64,000 nucleotides of DNA, from positions 99,459-163,458 of the forward strand of contig CAZLOH010000006.1 of the NCBI GenBank assembly GCA_964561105.1, written 5' to 3'. Origin of the DNA: JADLHS01 sp964561105 (GTDB taxonomy: Bacteria > Verrucomicrobiota > Verrucomicrobiia > Limisphaerales > JADLHS01). Each line of letters begins with the position of its first letter. The stretch's first letter is position 1. Made by a program: the position numbers and the translations under genes. Positions 1-7,914 of this stretch are shown here, in pieces. The notes below the pieces were generated by a model. The model did not search any database, had not been told where the DNA came from, and saw only the letters and a program-made list of their open reading frames with translations.

Positions 1-3000
1 CGATCCATTCATACGCCGACCGGTGGCGACGACGCTGGTCATGCTGGGGATTTTACTCTTCGGCGCCATGGCGTATCGCACGCTGCCGGTGAGCGATCTG
101 CCAAACGTGGATTTTCCCACCATCGTGGTCTCCGCGAGTCTGCCGGGGGCCAGTCCGGAAACGATGGCGTCGGCGGTGGCGACGCCACTGGAGCGGCAAT
201 TTTCCACGATTGACGGTCTGGATTCGATGACCTCGATCAGCACGCTGGGCAACTGCCAGGTCACGCTGCAATTCAGCCTGAACCGGAAGATCAACGATGT
301 GCCGCCCGACATCGAGGCGGCCATCACCCAGGCCAGTCCCCTGTTGCCACCGGGCATGCCGCAGCCGCCCACCTACAAAAAAGTCAACCCGGCGGATTCG
401 CCGATTCTATACATCTCGCTCACCTCGGACACGCTGCCGATGTGGGAATTGGACGACTACGGCGAAACGCTGATGGCGCAGCGCATTTCCATGATCAGCG
501 GCGTGGCGCAGGTGAACGTGTTCGGCAGTCAGAAATACGCCGTGCGCGTCCAGGTGAATCCCGACGCGATGGCGAGTCGCGGCATCGGCATTGACGAGGT
601 CGAACAGGCCGTGCGCAGCGCGAACGTGAACCTGCCCGTCGGCACGGTTTACGGCCGGGAACGCTCGTTCACCATTCAATCTTCGGGGCAACTGCTGAAG
701 GCCGCGCCGTACAACGACATCATTGTCGCCTATCGCAACGGCGCGCCGGTCCGGCTGCGCGACATTGGCCGCGCCGTGGACAGCGTGGAAGACGACAAAT
801 CCTCCGCGTGGTACAACGACGCGACCCATCGCCTGCCTTCGGTCACCCTCGCGATTCAGCGCCAGCCGGCCGCGAACACCGTTGAAGTTTGCAGCACCAT
901 CAAACAACTGTTGCCCAAGCTCCAATCGTATCTGCCGCCATCGGTGCAGATGCACATGCTCTACGACCGGTCGGTGACCATCCGCGAATCGGTGCATGAA
1001 GTTCAGTTCACCCTGCTGCTGAGTCTGGCGCTGGTGGTGCTGGTCATCTTCCTGTTCCTCCGCAACCTCTCGGCCACCGTCATCCCGAGCATGGCCCTGC
1101 CCCTGAGCGTCGTCGGCACGTTTGCCTGCATGTACCTGTTCGGCTATTCCGTGGACAACCTTTCCCTGCTGGCGCTGACGCTGTCCATCGGCTTCGTGGT
1201 GGACGACGCCATCGTCATGCTCGAAAACATCGTCCGCCACATGGAAATGGGGGAACCGCCGCTGACCGCCGCGTTCAACGGCGCCAAACAGATCGGTTTC
1301 ACGATTTTCTCAATGACCCTGTCGCTGGCCGCGGTGTTCATCCCGATCCTGTTCATGGGCGGCATCGTGGGCCGGCTGTTCCGCGAATTCTCGGTGACGA
1401 TCGTGTGCTCGATTCTCATTTCCGGTTTCGTATCCTTGACGCTCACGCCCATGCTGTGCAGCCGGTTTCTTCGCGCGCACACGCAGGTGAAGCACGGCCG
1501 CGCGTTCCAACTCTCCGAACGGTTCTTCGACACGCTGTTGAATGGGTACAAGACCTCGCTGCACTGGGTGTTGGCGCATCGCCGGTTGGTTCTGGTGGTG
1601 AATATTCTCATCCTGCTGCTCACGGGCTGGCTCTTCGTGCTGGTCCCCAAAGGGTTTCTTCCCGACGAGGACAACAGCCAGATTTTCACCGTCACCGAAA
1701 CGCCCCAGGGAACGGCTTTCCAGGTCCTGGAGGCGCGCCAGGCCGCCATCGTGGAGATCGCCCGCAAGGATCCGAACGTCGAAGGATTCTTCGCGGGCGC
1801 GGGCGGTTCGCGGGCGTCCAGTCTCGGCGGACCGAATTTCGGGCGCATGTTCTTTCATCTGAAACCGCCGTCCGAGCGCAAGCTGGACGTGAACGGCGTC
1901 ATCCAGGAATTGCGGAAGAAATTCGCGGCGGTGCCGGGCATCTCCGTGTTCATGCAAAATCCCCCGCCCATTCGCATCGGCGGACAACTCACCAAAAGCC
2001 TGTATCAGGTGTCCCTGCAAAGTCCCGATCTCGATGAGCTGTATCAGGCCGCGCCCGAACTGGAGGCCCGGTTGAAAACGCTCCCGGAGTTGCAGGACGT
2101 GACGAGCGATCTGCAACTGCGCAATCCGCAGGTGAATTTCGACATTGATCGGGACAAGGCGGCCGTGCTGGGGGTGACCCCGCAACAAATTGAAAGCGCG
2201 CTGGCCGACGGCTTCGGGCCGCGCTGGATTTCCACCATCTACGCCCCGAACGACCAATACAAAGTTCTCATCGAACTCGAACCGCATTTTCAGATGGACC
2301 CGGGGACGATTGGCAAACTCTACGTCAAGTCCTCCAGCGGCAAGCTCGTGCGGCTCGACACGGTCGGAAAACTCTCGCAAGACGTCGGCCCGCAAACGAT
2401 CAGTCACCTCGGCCAACTCCCCGCCGTGACCCTCTCCTTCAATCTCCGGCCGGGCACATCCTTGGGTGAAGCGGTGGAAAAGGTGCAGCAAGTCGCCCGC
2501 GAAACCCTGCCGGCCTCGGTCACCACCAGTTTTCAAGGCACGGCGCAGGCCTTCCAATCCTCGCTGGCCGGGCTGGGATTGTTGCTCGTGCTTTCGATCG
2601 TGTTCATCTACATCGTCCTTGGCATCCTCTACGAAAGCTTCGTGCATCCGATCACGATTCTGTCGGGATTGCCCTCCGCCGGACTGGGCGCGTTGCTGAC
2701 CCTGTTGCTTTTCCGCAACGACCTGAATGTTTATTCCTTTGTCGGGCTCATCCTGCTCATCGGCATCGTCAAAAAGAACGCCATCATGCAGATTGATTTC
2801 GCCCTGGAAACGCAACGCACCCAGGGCAAATCGCCCGCCGACGCCATCTTCGAAGGCTGCGTCGTCCGTTTCCGGCCCATCATGATGACGACCATGGCCG
2901 CGCTGATGGCTTCATTGCCCATCGCGCTTGGGTTCAGCGGCTGGGCGCGCCGGCAACTCGGTCTTTCCATCGTGGGCGGCCTGTTCGTCTCGCAACTCAT

Positions 3001-3124
3001 CACCCTTTATCTGACCCCGGTGGTTTATCTCTACCTGGAATCGTTCCGGGAATGGGTCGCGCGAAAAATGCCGCACTCGCGCACTCGTCCCGCGGCGGGA
3101 ATCCAGCCACCGGCCGTCGCGTAA
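1..3124 (+). CDS. RND-family multidrug efflux permease (5' end outside window)
   Basis: This is an inner-membrane proton/drug antiporter subunit of the HAE1 (AcrB/MdtB/MdtC) family, which works with a periplasmic adaptor and an outer-membrane channel. The frame is open to the window edge: residues PFIRRPVATT precede the GTG at 23, and this is the conserved first cytoplasmic/TM1 boundary of RND pumps, so the true start lies just upstream and only a few residues are missing. About 1,040 residues are visible, the normal family length. The TM4 segment near 1191-1235 carries GFVVDDAIVMLENI, with the paired Asp of the proton relay. Two large periplasmic loops and a duplicated 6+6 TM layout are evident. 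Adaptor and channel genes are presumably upstream, outside the window. The substrate cannot be inferred. Confidence 0.95.
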   Translation, partial: DPFIRRPVATTLVMLGILLFGAMAYRTLPVSDLPNVDFPTIVVSASLPGASPETMASAVATPLERQFSTIDGLDSMTSISTLGNCQVTLQFSLNRKINDVPPDIEAAITQASPLLPPGMPQPPTYKKVNPADSPILYISLTSDTLPMWELDDYGETLMAQRISMISGVAQVNVFGSQKYAVRVQVNPDAMASRGIGIDEVEQAVRSANVNLPVGTVYGRERSFTIQSSGQLLKAAPYNDIIVAYRNGAPVRLRDIGRAVDSVEDDKSSAWYNDATHRLPSVTLAIQRQPAANTVEVCSTIKQLLPKLQSYLPPSVQMHMLYDRSVTIRESVHEVQFTLLLSLALVVLVIFLFLRNLSATVIPSMALPLSVVGTFACMYLFGYSVDNLSLLALTLSIGFVVDDAIVMLENIVRHMEMGEPPLTAAFNGAKQIGFTIFSMTLSLAAVFIPILFMGGIVGRLFREFSVTIVCSILISGFVSLTLTPMLCSRFLRAHTQVKHGRAFQLSERFFDTLLNGYKTSLHWVLAHRRLVLVVNILILLLTGWLFVLVPKGFLPDEDNSQIFTVTETPQGTAFQVLEARQAAIVEIARKDPNVEGFFAGAGGSRASSLGGPNFGRMFFHLKPPSERKLDVNGVIQELRKKFAAVPGISVFMQNPPPIRIGGQLTKSLYQVSLQSPDLDELYQAAPELEARLKTLPELQDVTSDLQLRNPQVNFDIDRDKAAVLGVTPQQIESALADGFGPRWISTIYAPNDQYKVLIELEPHFQMDPGTIGKLYVKSSSGKLVRLDTVGKLSQDVGPQTISHLGQLPAVTLSFNLRPGTSLGEAVEKVQQVARETLPASVTTSFQGTAQAFQSSLAGLGLLLVLSIVFIYIVLGILYESFVHPITILSGLPSAGLGALLTLLLFRNDLNVYSFVGLILLIGIVKKNAIMQIDFALETQRTQGKSPADAIFEGCVVRFRPIMMTTMAALMASLPIALGFSGWARRQLGLSIVGGLFVSQLITLYLTPVVYLYLESFREWVARKMPHSRTRPAAGIQPPAVA

Positions 3125-3183
3125 CCGTCGCCGCTGCGACACGAACGAAAATGCCGGGCGTGCCGACGAAGCCTTGGGGCAAC

Positions 3184-4602
3184 TCAGTGAGTGTCCGTCT
3201 CCCCCAACCGCAACTCGCCGCCGGTCTGCGCACGCGGGTCGAGCAGCCGATCAAGCTGGACCTGATCCAGCCCGGCCATCTCCTCCGCCACGGCTCTCAC
3301 CGTGCGCCCCGTTTCAAAAGCCACCTTGGCGATTTTCGCCGCCTGGTCGTACCCAATCGCCGGGGCGAGGGCGGTAACCATGGCCAGACTCCGTTCGATG
3401 TTGCCCTGACTGCGCTCGGTGTCCGCCTCCAAACCAGCCACGCAGCGTCGCGTAAACACGCGGGTGGCATTGGTGAGCAGGTCAATCGCCTGGAGCAGAT
3501 TATAGGCGATCACCGGCATCATCGTGTTGAGTTCAAAATTACCCGCCAGTCCCCCGAGCGTGATCACGGCATCGTTGCCAATCACCTGCGCGCCCACCTG
3601 GACAACCATCTCGCACATCACTGGATTGATCTTGCCGGGCATGATGGACGAACCCGGTTGCGTGGCGGGCAGCTTCAACTCGCCCAGGCCGAGCCGCGGG
3701 CCAGAACCAAGCCAGCGAATGTCATTCGCAATCTTGCTCAAGCTGACCGCCAGCACCTTGAGCGCGCCGCTGGCTTCGACGCAGGCGTCGCGCGCCGCCT
3801 GAGCTTCGAAATGATTGCGGGCTTCGCGCAAGGCCAGACCCGTTTGGCCAGCCAGACCTGCAATCACCAGCCGCGCAAAATCGGGATGGGTGTTGATGCC
3901 GGTCCCGACGGCGGTGCCGCCCAACGCGAGTTCCGCCAAGTGCGGTTCAATGTGCTTCAGGCGCGCCAGGCCATGTTCGATCTGGCTGGCGTAACCGCTG
4001 AATTCCTGGCCCAGGCGCATCGGCGTGGCATCCTGCAAATGCGTGCGACCGATCTTGATGATCCCATCGAACTGCCGGGCCTTCTCGCGCAAGGCTTCGG
4101 CCAGTTCTTCCAACGCCGGACGCAACTGGAAAACAATGCCTTCGAGCGCCGCAACATGAATCACCGACGGAATCACATCGTTGCTGGATTGGCCGCAATT
4201 AACGTGATCGTTGGGATGCACCAGCTTGTCGCCGCGACGGCCGCCCAGCAATTCCGTCGCGCGATGCGCAATCACCTCGTTGGCGTTCATGTTCGTCGAA
4301 GTACCGGAGCCGGTCTGAAAAACATCCACCACAAATTCCGCGTCGAATTTTCCGGCGGCGACTTCCCGCGCGGCCGCCTGAATGACATCGGCTAGATTCT
4401 GCGGCAGACGGCCCAAAGCCGCATTCGTCTGCGCGGCGTGCTGCTTGATCAAGCCGAGCGCCCGGATGAACGGCCGGGGAAATCGCAGGTTGCTGATGGG
4501 AAAATTCTCGACGGCACGGGCGGTTTGCGCGCCGTAATAGGCGGATGTCGGCACGCGCATCTCGCCCATTGAATCAGTTTCGATCCGCCATTCAGTGCTC
4601 AT
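3184..4602 (-). CDS. fumC: Class II fumarate hydratase
   Basis: This enzyme reversibly hydrates fumarate to L-malate in the TCA cycle as an oxygen-stable homotetramer. The 472-residue product matches the FumC length. It opens with WRIETDSMGEMRVP, close to the family start, contains the GQSSNDVIPS segment, and carries the superfamily signature GSSIMPGKINP (complement of about 3620-3656). Aspartase is the main alternative because it shares that signature, but the N-terminal region reads as fumarase. The ATG at 4602 is the family-like start. The gene converges on the RND permease, whose stop lies 59 bp away with no clear terminator between them. It is 319 bp downstream of the receiver-domain gene on the same strand, so co-transcription is possible but unsupported. 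Confidence 0.95.
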   Translation of the reverse strand: MSTEWRIETDSMGEMRVPTSAYYGAQTARAVENFPISNLRFPRPFIRALGLIKQHAAQTNAALGRLPQNLADVIQAAAREVAAGKFDAEFVVDVFQTGSGTSTNMNANEVIAHRATELLGGRRGDKLVHPNDHVNCGQSSNDVIPSVIHVAALEGIVFQLRPALEELAEALREKARQFDGIIKIGRTHLQDATPMRLGQEFSGYASQIEHGLARLKHIEPHLAELALGGTAVGTGINTHPDFARLVIAGLAGQTGLALREARNHFEAQAARDACVEASGALKVLAVSLSKIANDIRWLGSGPRLGLGELKLPATQPGSSIMPGKINPVMCEMVVQVGAQVIGNDAVITLGGLAGNFELNTMMPVIAYNLLQAIDLLTNATRVFTRRCVAGLEADTERSQGNIERSLAMVTALAPAIGYDQAAKIAKVAFETGRTVRAVAEEMAGLDQVQLDRLLDPRAQTGGELRLGETDTH

Positions 4603-4921
4603 GGTTCAGGGTCGCGGGTCACGGGTCGGATGCCCGACGTTTGTTGCCGATGATTCCATCCGATCCCGGGTCCAGCGCGCCCAAAGTTATCGCGGTTTGA
4701 AGCCGATGAGTCAAATACGACGGTAGCCTCCAGACTGATCCGGCCGCCCTCGGTCTCCCAACGCGCAATGCCGTCTCGAAGGTCGAAATCCGGACCCGGT
4801 GCAAGTGACGACATGATCTCCATTGGTCTTTGCGCTGAACGCTCCGGTTTCCGGTCATGTACGTCGGCGTCATGCGTTGCAACCCGCGCCCAGGCCATTC
4901 GCTTTCGTCCAACGCCTGGCT
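4603..4921 (-). other. Gap between receiver gene and fumC, no gene seen
   Basis: These 319 bases hold several overlapping short open frames, none with a recognisable domain, a good ribosome site or protein-like composition. I see no strong hairpin or T-run. The fumC promoter is presumably here, but I cannot point to convincing -35/-10 boxes. Confidence 0.4.
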
Positions 4922-5449
4922 TCAATTGGCGGCCACCAATCTGCCGGAGCTTGAGGATCGAACGCAATGAGATCGGAGCGGGAAGATTGGCGCGGCCACA
5001 GCCTCCTGACGGGAGACAAATTTTGTTTTCGGAATCCGGTGCGCGTCCGGCAACCAGCCACGCCGACGCAACCAATGATTGGAACGAGGTTCCTCCAGCA
5101 AGGTGCTGATCGTTTCCAGGAGCGCTTCGGGTTCGAAAGGTTTTTCCACCAACGCGCCGGCGCCGGCGGCCGCGACCAGCCGATGCTGATCCGGCTTGCC
5201 CGTCATGATGGCAATCGGGACGTACGGATTCGTTCGCGTGATGTTTTCCAAAGCGGCCCAACCGTCTTTCCGGGGCATATCCAGATCCATGATCACCAGA
5301 TCAAATTCTTCGGCGAAGAAACGTTCCACCGCTTCCAAGCCATCGGCGGCCGCGCTGACGGTGTAGTTGGCCGTGGTGAGCAGCTTCTTCAACCCGTTGC
5401 GAATGGATGAGTCGTCATCCACGATCAGAATATGTTTGTTTTTTCTCAT
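4922..5449 (-). CDS. CheY-like response regulator receiver protein
   Basis: This is a single-domain phosphoacceptor protein of two-component signalling. Residues 5-125 form a complete receiver domain: acidic pocket D11/D12/D13, phosphoacceptor D55 in IMDLDMPRKDGW, switch Thr at T83, and conserved K103 in VEKPF. No DNA-binding or enzymatic output domain follows. The last 50 or so residues are Arg/Ser-rich and look unlike any domain, which suggests a lineage-specific tail or a 3' end altered by a frameshift. The ATG at 5449 has an AAGGAA ribosome site (5457-5462, minus strand) at 7 nt spacing. No histidine kinase is adjacent, so the partner is unknown. Output is probably by protein-protein contact, as in CheY/Spo0F types. 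Confidence 0.85.
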   Translation of the reverse strand: MRKNKHILIVDDDSSIRNGLKKLLTTANYTVSAAADGLEAVERFFAEEFDLVIMDLDMPRKDGWAALENITRTNPYVPIAIMTGKPDQHRLVAAAGAGALVEKPFEPEALLETISTLLEEPRSNHWLRRRGWLPDAHRIPKTKFVSRQEAVAAPIFPLRSHCVRSSSSGRLVAAN

Positions 5450-5455
5450 GCTCGT

Positions 5456-5509
5456 ATTCCTTCAAAAATATCCACCCGCGGTCGGCGTCATCGCTGACTC
5501 TGCGGGTGG
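5456..5509 (-). promoter_or_regulatory. Leader hairpin with T-run before receiver gene
   Basis: Arms CCACCCGC (5472-5479) and GCGGGTGG (5502-5509) pair perfectly. Inside them GTCGGCG (5481-5487) pairs with CGCTGAC (5492-5498) with one G-U, closing a TCAT loop. Read on the minus strand the hairpin is followed by ATATTTTT, then the AAGGAA ribosome site and the ATG at 5449. It is shaped like an intrinsic terminator placed in a 5' leader, so it may attenuate the receiver gene. It could also end a transcript from further upstream. Confidence 0.5.
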
Positions 5510-6097
5510 GGCGGGCGTGATTGCGTCAACCTGGCAGTGGACTACCCACTGGCAGCCTGCGACCCAACCAGGTCGCGTGGTTGAACGCAGTCGCCTCGCA
5601 AAATCACCAGTGCCCGGTCGAACCGTCCCGCAGGAGGCCGTGGCTGCGTCGGGCAATTTACTCGCACGCGGACTCGTGAGCACGGCATACGTTGTGACTC
5701 CGGGTTGCTCACGATGAATCGGCAGCCCGCTCACTGACGACTTCGTTCCACTCCGACCACTGCTGTTGCGACAGAGCACTGAAACACTTCACTGCGGCCG
5801 GGCCGCAATTCCGTTGTTAAACTCTCCATGCTGGATCTGTGCCAAGCTTCGAACCGCCGGAATCAGCAGCGATTGCGCGTGATTGGACTGAAGTAATCTG
5901 AACCGATCTCTTGGAACCGGCACATTTTGTTTCGTAAGCGGTCGGGAAAGTCTCGCTCGTCCAGACGCGGCGCTGCTTGCTCGCGATGCCGTTGGGCCAA
6001 ATCAGAACTTCACCGAGAATGGAAACTGTTTGTCAGGTGCGCCGGTTGACGTCAAAATTCGGCGGGGCAGGGGATCGTGAACCTGCCCGTTGGCATT
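5510..6097. other. Divergent intergenic region, no gene seen
   Basis: About 590 bases lie between the minus-strand receiver gene and the plus-strand methyltransferase. The open frames here are Arg/Pro/Ser-rich and overlap one another on both strands, typical of GC-rich non-coding DNA. No tRNA-like fold, riboswitch core or repeat was recognised. Both flanking promoters should be in this stretch. Confidence 0.4.
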
Positions 6098-6838
6098 ATG
6101 TCGGTCCCCATTCATAAAAAATCCACGGTCGAACAAATCCGGCAGCGTTTTGACGCCGATGTCGAGCGTTTCTCCAAACTGGAAACCGGGCAACAGGCGG
6201 CGATGGACGCGCCGGTGATTTTGGACGTGGTAGCCCGGGCGGCGGCGTGCCACGTTCGGCCGCACGGAAAAATTCTCGATCTCGGCTGCGGCGCGGGCAA
6301 CTTCACGCTGCGGGTGCTCGGCCGGATCACCCCATTGAACTGTGTGTTGGTGGATTTGAGCCAGCCCATGCTGGAGCGGGCCGCCGCGCGTGTGAAGGCG
6401 GCCACCACGGGCCAGGTGCAAACCATCCAGTCCGACCTGCGCGCGCTTGTGTTTGCACCGGAATCCTTCGACCTCATTCTCGCCGGCCAGGTGCTCCATC
6501 ATCTCCGCGCGGATGAGGAATGGGAGGCGACCTTTGCGCGCTTCCACCAATGGCTGCGGCCCGCCGGCGCATTGTTTGTGGCCGACCTGATTGCTTACGA
6601 TGACCCGGGAATCCAGGCCGTGATGCTGGAACGCTATGCCGCGTATCTGGAAAAACTTGGCGGCGCGGAATATCGCGACAAGGTTCTGGCCTACTGCGAA
6701 ATGGAAGACTCGCCACGATCCGTGTCGTATCAATTCGCGCGGCTGCGCCAGGCCGGGTTTCGGGAATACGACGTCCTCCACCAACAAGCATTGTTCACGG
6801 CCTATTACGCCCGGAAACTGGGTGCGACTGATCAATGA
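6098..6838 (+). CDS. Class I SAM-dependent methyltransferase
   Basis: This is a cytosolic methyltransferase of the seven-stranded Rossmann (methyltransferase 11/25) type, 246 residues from the ATG at 6098. Motif I is ILDLGCGAGNF at about residues 57-67. The acidic residue after beta-2 is in LVDLSQPM, and the post-motif region FDLILAGQVLHHL matches the ubiquinone/tocopherol-type methyltransferase pattern. A GTG at 6077 would add seven residues; the ATG was preferred because the family usually starts close to the helix beginning STVEQIRQRF. Small-molecule substrates are most usual for this architecture, but nothing nearby identifies one. The gene appears monocistronic: a GH10 remnant follows, not a partner enzyme. 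Confidence 0.85.
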   Translation: MSVPIHKKSTVEQIRQRFDADVERFSKLETGQQAAMDAPVILDVVARAAACHVRPHGKILDLGCGAGNFTLRVLGRITPLNCVLVDLSQPMLERAAARVKAATTGQVQTIQSDLRALVFAPESFDLILAGQVLHHLRADEEWEATFARFHQWLRPAGALFVADLIAYDDPGIQAVMLERYAAYLEKLGGAEYRDKVLAYCEMEDSPRSVSYQFARLRQAGFREYDVLHQQALFTAYYARKLGATDQ

Positions 6839-6914
6839 AGCAGATGACGGCATCGGTTGTTTGGCGCAGGCGCAATCAAATGAAGACTCATTACGCCGGG
6901 CTCGGGGCACGCAG

Positions 6915-7022
6915 GATGGCGTTTCCTGGCGCGCCGATGGCAAGCCGCTGCTGTTCGATCACCACGGCAATCCGAAACCGGCGTTTGCTGCGGTCATCCG
7001 TGTGGCCGCTGGGGGCGGGTAG
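6915..7022 (+). pseudogene. C-terminal remnant of a GH10 endo-xylanase
   Basis: The frame ending at the TAG at 7020 reads DGVSWRADGKPLLFD followed by HHGNPKPAFAAVI. This is the characteristic C-terminal strand/helix of glycoside hydrolase family 10 beta-1,4-xylanases, where a Trp-bearing loop is followed by PLLFD...PKPA..A. Upstream of about 6900 the frame loses any GH10 resemblance, there is no start codon with context, and roughly 300 residues of the catalytic barrel are missing. I read it as the tail of a deleted xylanase gene. The match was made by eye. Confidence 0.6.
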
Positions 7023-7161
7023 GCCAGCTTGCCCGCCAGTCGCACGCGACCAGTGCTTTCGCCGCCACCCAAACCTGTCAATAAGTTCCGCATAACTTGG
7101 TCTTGTCGGGAGGCGAGGTCGGGCGGATGCTGCGCTTCTGGTTTGCGTCCCAAAGGGCCCG

Positions 7162-7190
7162 TTGGCTGGCTTGCGGACGTGTGCTAGACT
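7162..7190 (+). promoter_or_regulatory. Candidate sigma-70 promoter for the 7214 gene
   Basis: TTGGCT (7162-7167) and TAGACT (7185-7190) are separated by exactly 17 bp, close to the -35 and -10 consensus. The small gene starts 23 bp beyond the -10 box. Chance matches are common in DNA of this size. Confidence 0.35.
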
Positions 7191-7213
7191 AAACCAAAAG
7201 ATTGCCAGTAGAT

Positions 7214-7447
7214 ATGAAGATCCTCTTACAGCACGTGCGCACGCAGCTGTACCTCCGCAGCCTCGGGAATTGGACGGCCAATCCCCTCGACGCTCACGAT
7301 TTTCAACACTCGCAACGGGCGATTGATTTTGCGCGCGAGCACCGCATCAACGGCGTCCAGATCGCCGTGAAATTCGTGGACAGCCAGTTCGACGAAGTGT
7401 TTCCGCTGCCCGGCCTCACCCGGGAATCGTCACGGACGCTGGCTTGA
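7214..7447 (+). CDS. Small conserved protein of unknown function
   Basis: A 77-residue product is read from the ATG at 7214; a TTG at 7202 is in frame. Composition is protein-like and amphipathic (NWTANPLDAHDFQHSQRAID, then REHRINGVQIAVKFVDSQFD). It has no signal peptide, membrane segment or Cys pair, so it is probably a small cytosolic protein. I recognise the general type as a short family seen in verrucomicrobial genomes but know no function. No canonical Shine-Dalgarno precedes the ATG, while a promoter-like pair sits just upstream. It stands alone between a xylanase remnant and a toxin-antitoxin-like locus. Confidence 0.6.
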   Translation: MKILLQHVRTQLYLRSLGNWTANPLDAHDFQHSQRAIDFAREHRINGVQIAVKFVDSQFDEVFPLPGLTRESSRTLA

Positions 7448-7589
7448 TTGAACCGGGAATTGCGGAGGCTCGGGGAAAATCCCCGCTCGATCCGAGTATT
7501 GTGCTGGCGTCACGCACACACCGCGCGCTTCGTGCTCGTCGGGCGCCAACAATCGGGCAAAGTATTCGCCGTCGCTTAGTTTCGGCGTT

Positions 7590-7670
7590 TTAGAGTTCGA
7601 AGACAAAACGGATTGCGTCTTTGATCTGCGCGAGATCCAACGAGTAAACCTCACCAACCTTCGGAATCAT
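7590..7670 (-). CDS. Tiny ORF overlapping the DUF104 gene, possible degraded toxin
   Basis: An ATG at 7670 opens a 26-codon frame beginning MIPKVGEVYSLDL and stopping at 7590. Its first 20 nt overlap the end of the antitoxin-like gene, the usual geometry of a type II toxin-antitoxin pair. The opening residues resemble the first strand of MazF/PemK toxins (IPKVGEVY.LDL) but the frame ends after one or two strands. A DUF2442-like remnant is another reading, because the sequence after the stop in another frame contains LSDGEYFARLL. I treat it as a truncated or frameshifted partner, not a functional toxin. Confidence 0.3.
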   Translation of the reverse strand: MIPKVGEVYSLDLAQIKDAIRFVFEL

Positions 7671-7845
7671 CGAGTCGCTTGAGGATGCGATTGCGGCGGA
7701 ACTGATTGAGCAAACTACTGAAGGCGTCACCCTGCTCTAGATCGGATTCGATGGTTACGCGCACGTGGGATTTCTCCGGCAGTGACAACGGACGCGGCAA
7801 GATGAGCTTGCCGTTTTCGTAAATGGCTTCAATGGTCGTTGTCAC
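7651..7845 (-). CDS. DUF104 / AF2212-like antitoxin family protein
   Basis: A 64-residue protein starting MTTTIEAIYENGKLILPRPL, which is the hallmark opening of the DUF104 (antitoxin AF2212-like) family: a short beta-rich N-terminus followed by VRVTIESD. Family members typically sit just upstream of, and overlap, a PIN or MazF-like toxin and neutralise it while autoregulating the pair. Here the C-terminal half (residues 38-64, rich in Arg/Leu/Asp) is the expected variable toxin-binding part. The downstream partner frame is only 26 codons, so the module looks decayed or solitary. The ATG at 7845 is unambiguous because the family motif begins there. Confidence 0.7.
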   Translation of the reverse strand: MTTTIEAIYENGKLILPRPLSLPEKSHVRVTIESDLEQGDAFSSLLNQFRRNRILKRLDDSEGW

Positions 7846-7914
7846 GAGCCAACATTAATGGCCTGCCCGACGTTTGGGAAGCGGGAGCAAATCCAACGGG
7901 AGCACTTCAGACAT

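Noticed and set aside
7430..7657. A 75-codon frame as the toxin partner of the DUF104 gene
   Set aside because: It begins inside the antitoxin overlap at a TTG, is Arg/Ser-rich at its start and matches no toxin fold. A short stretch (LSDGEYFARLL) may be a remnant only.
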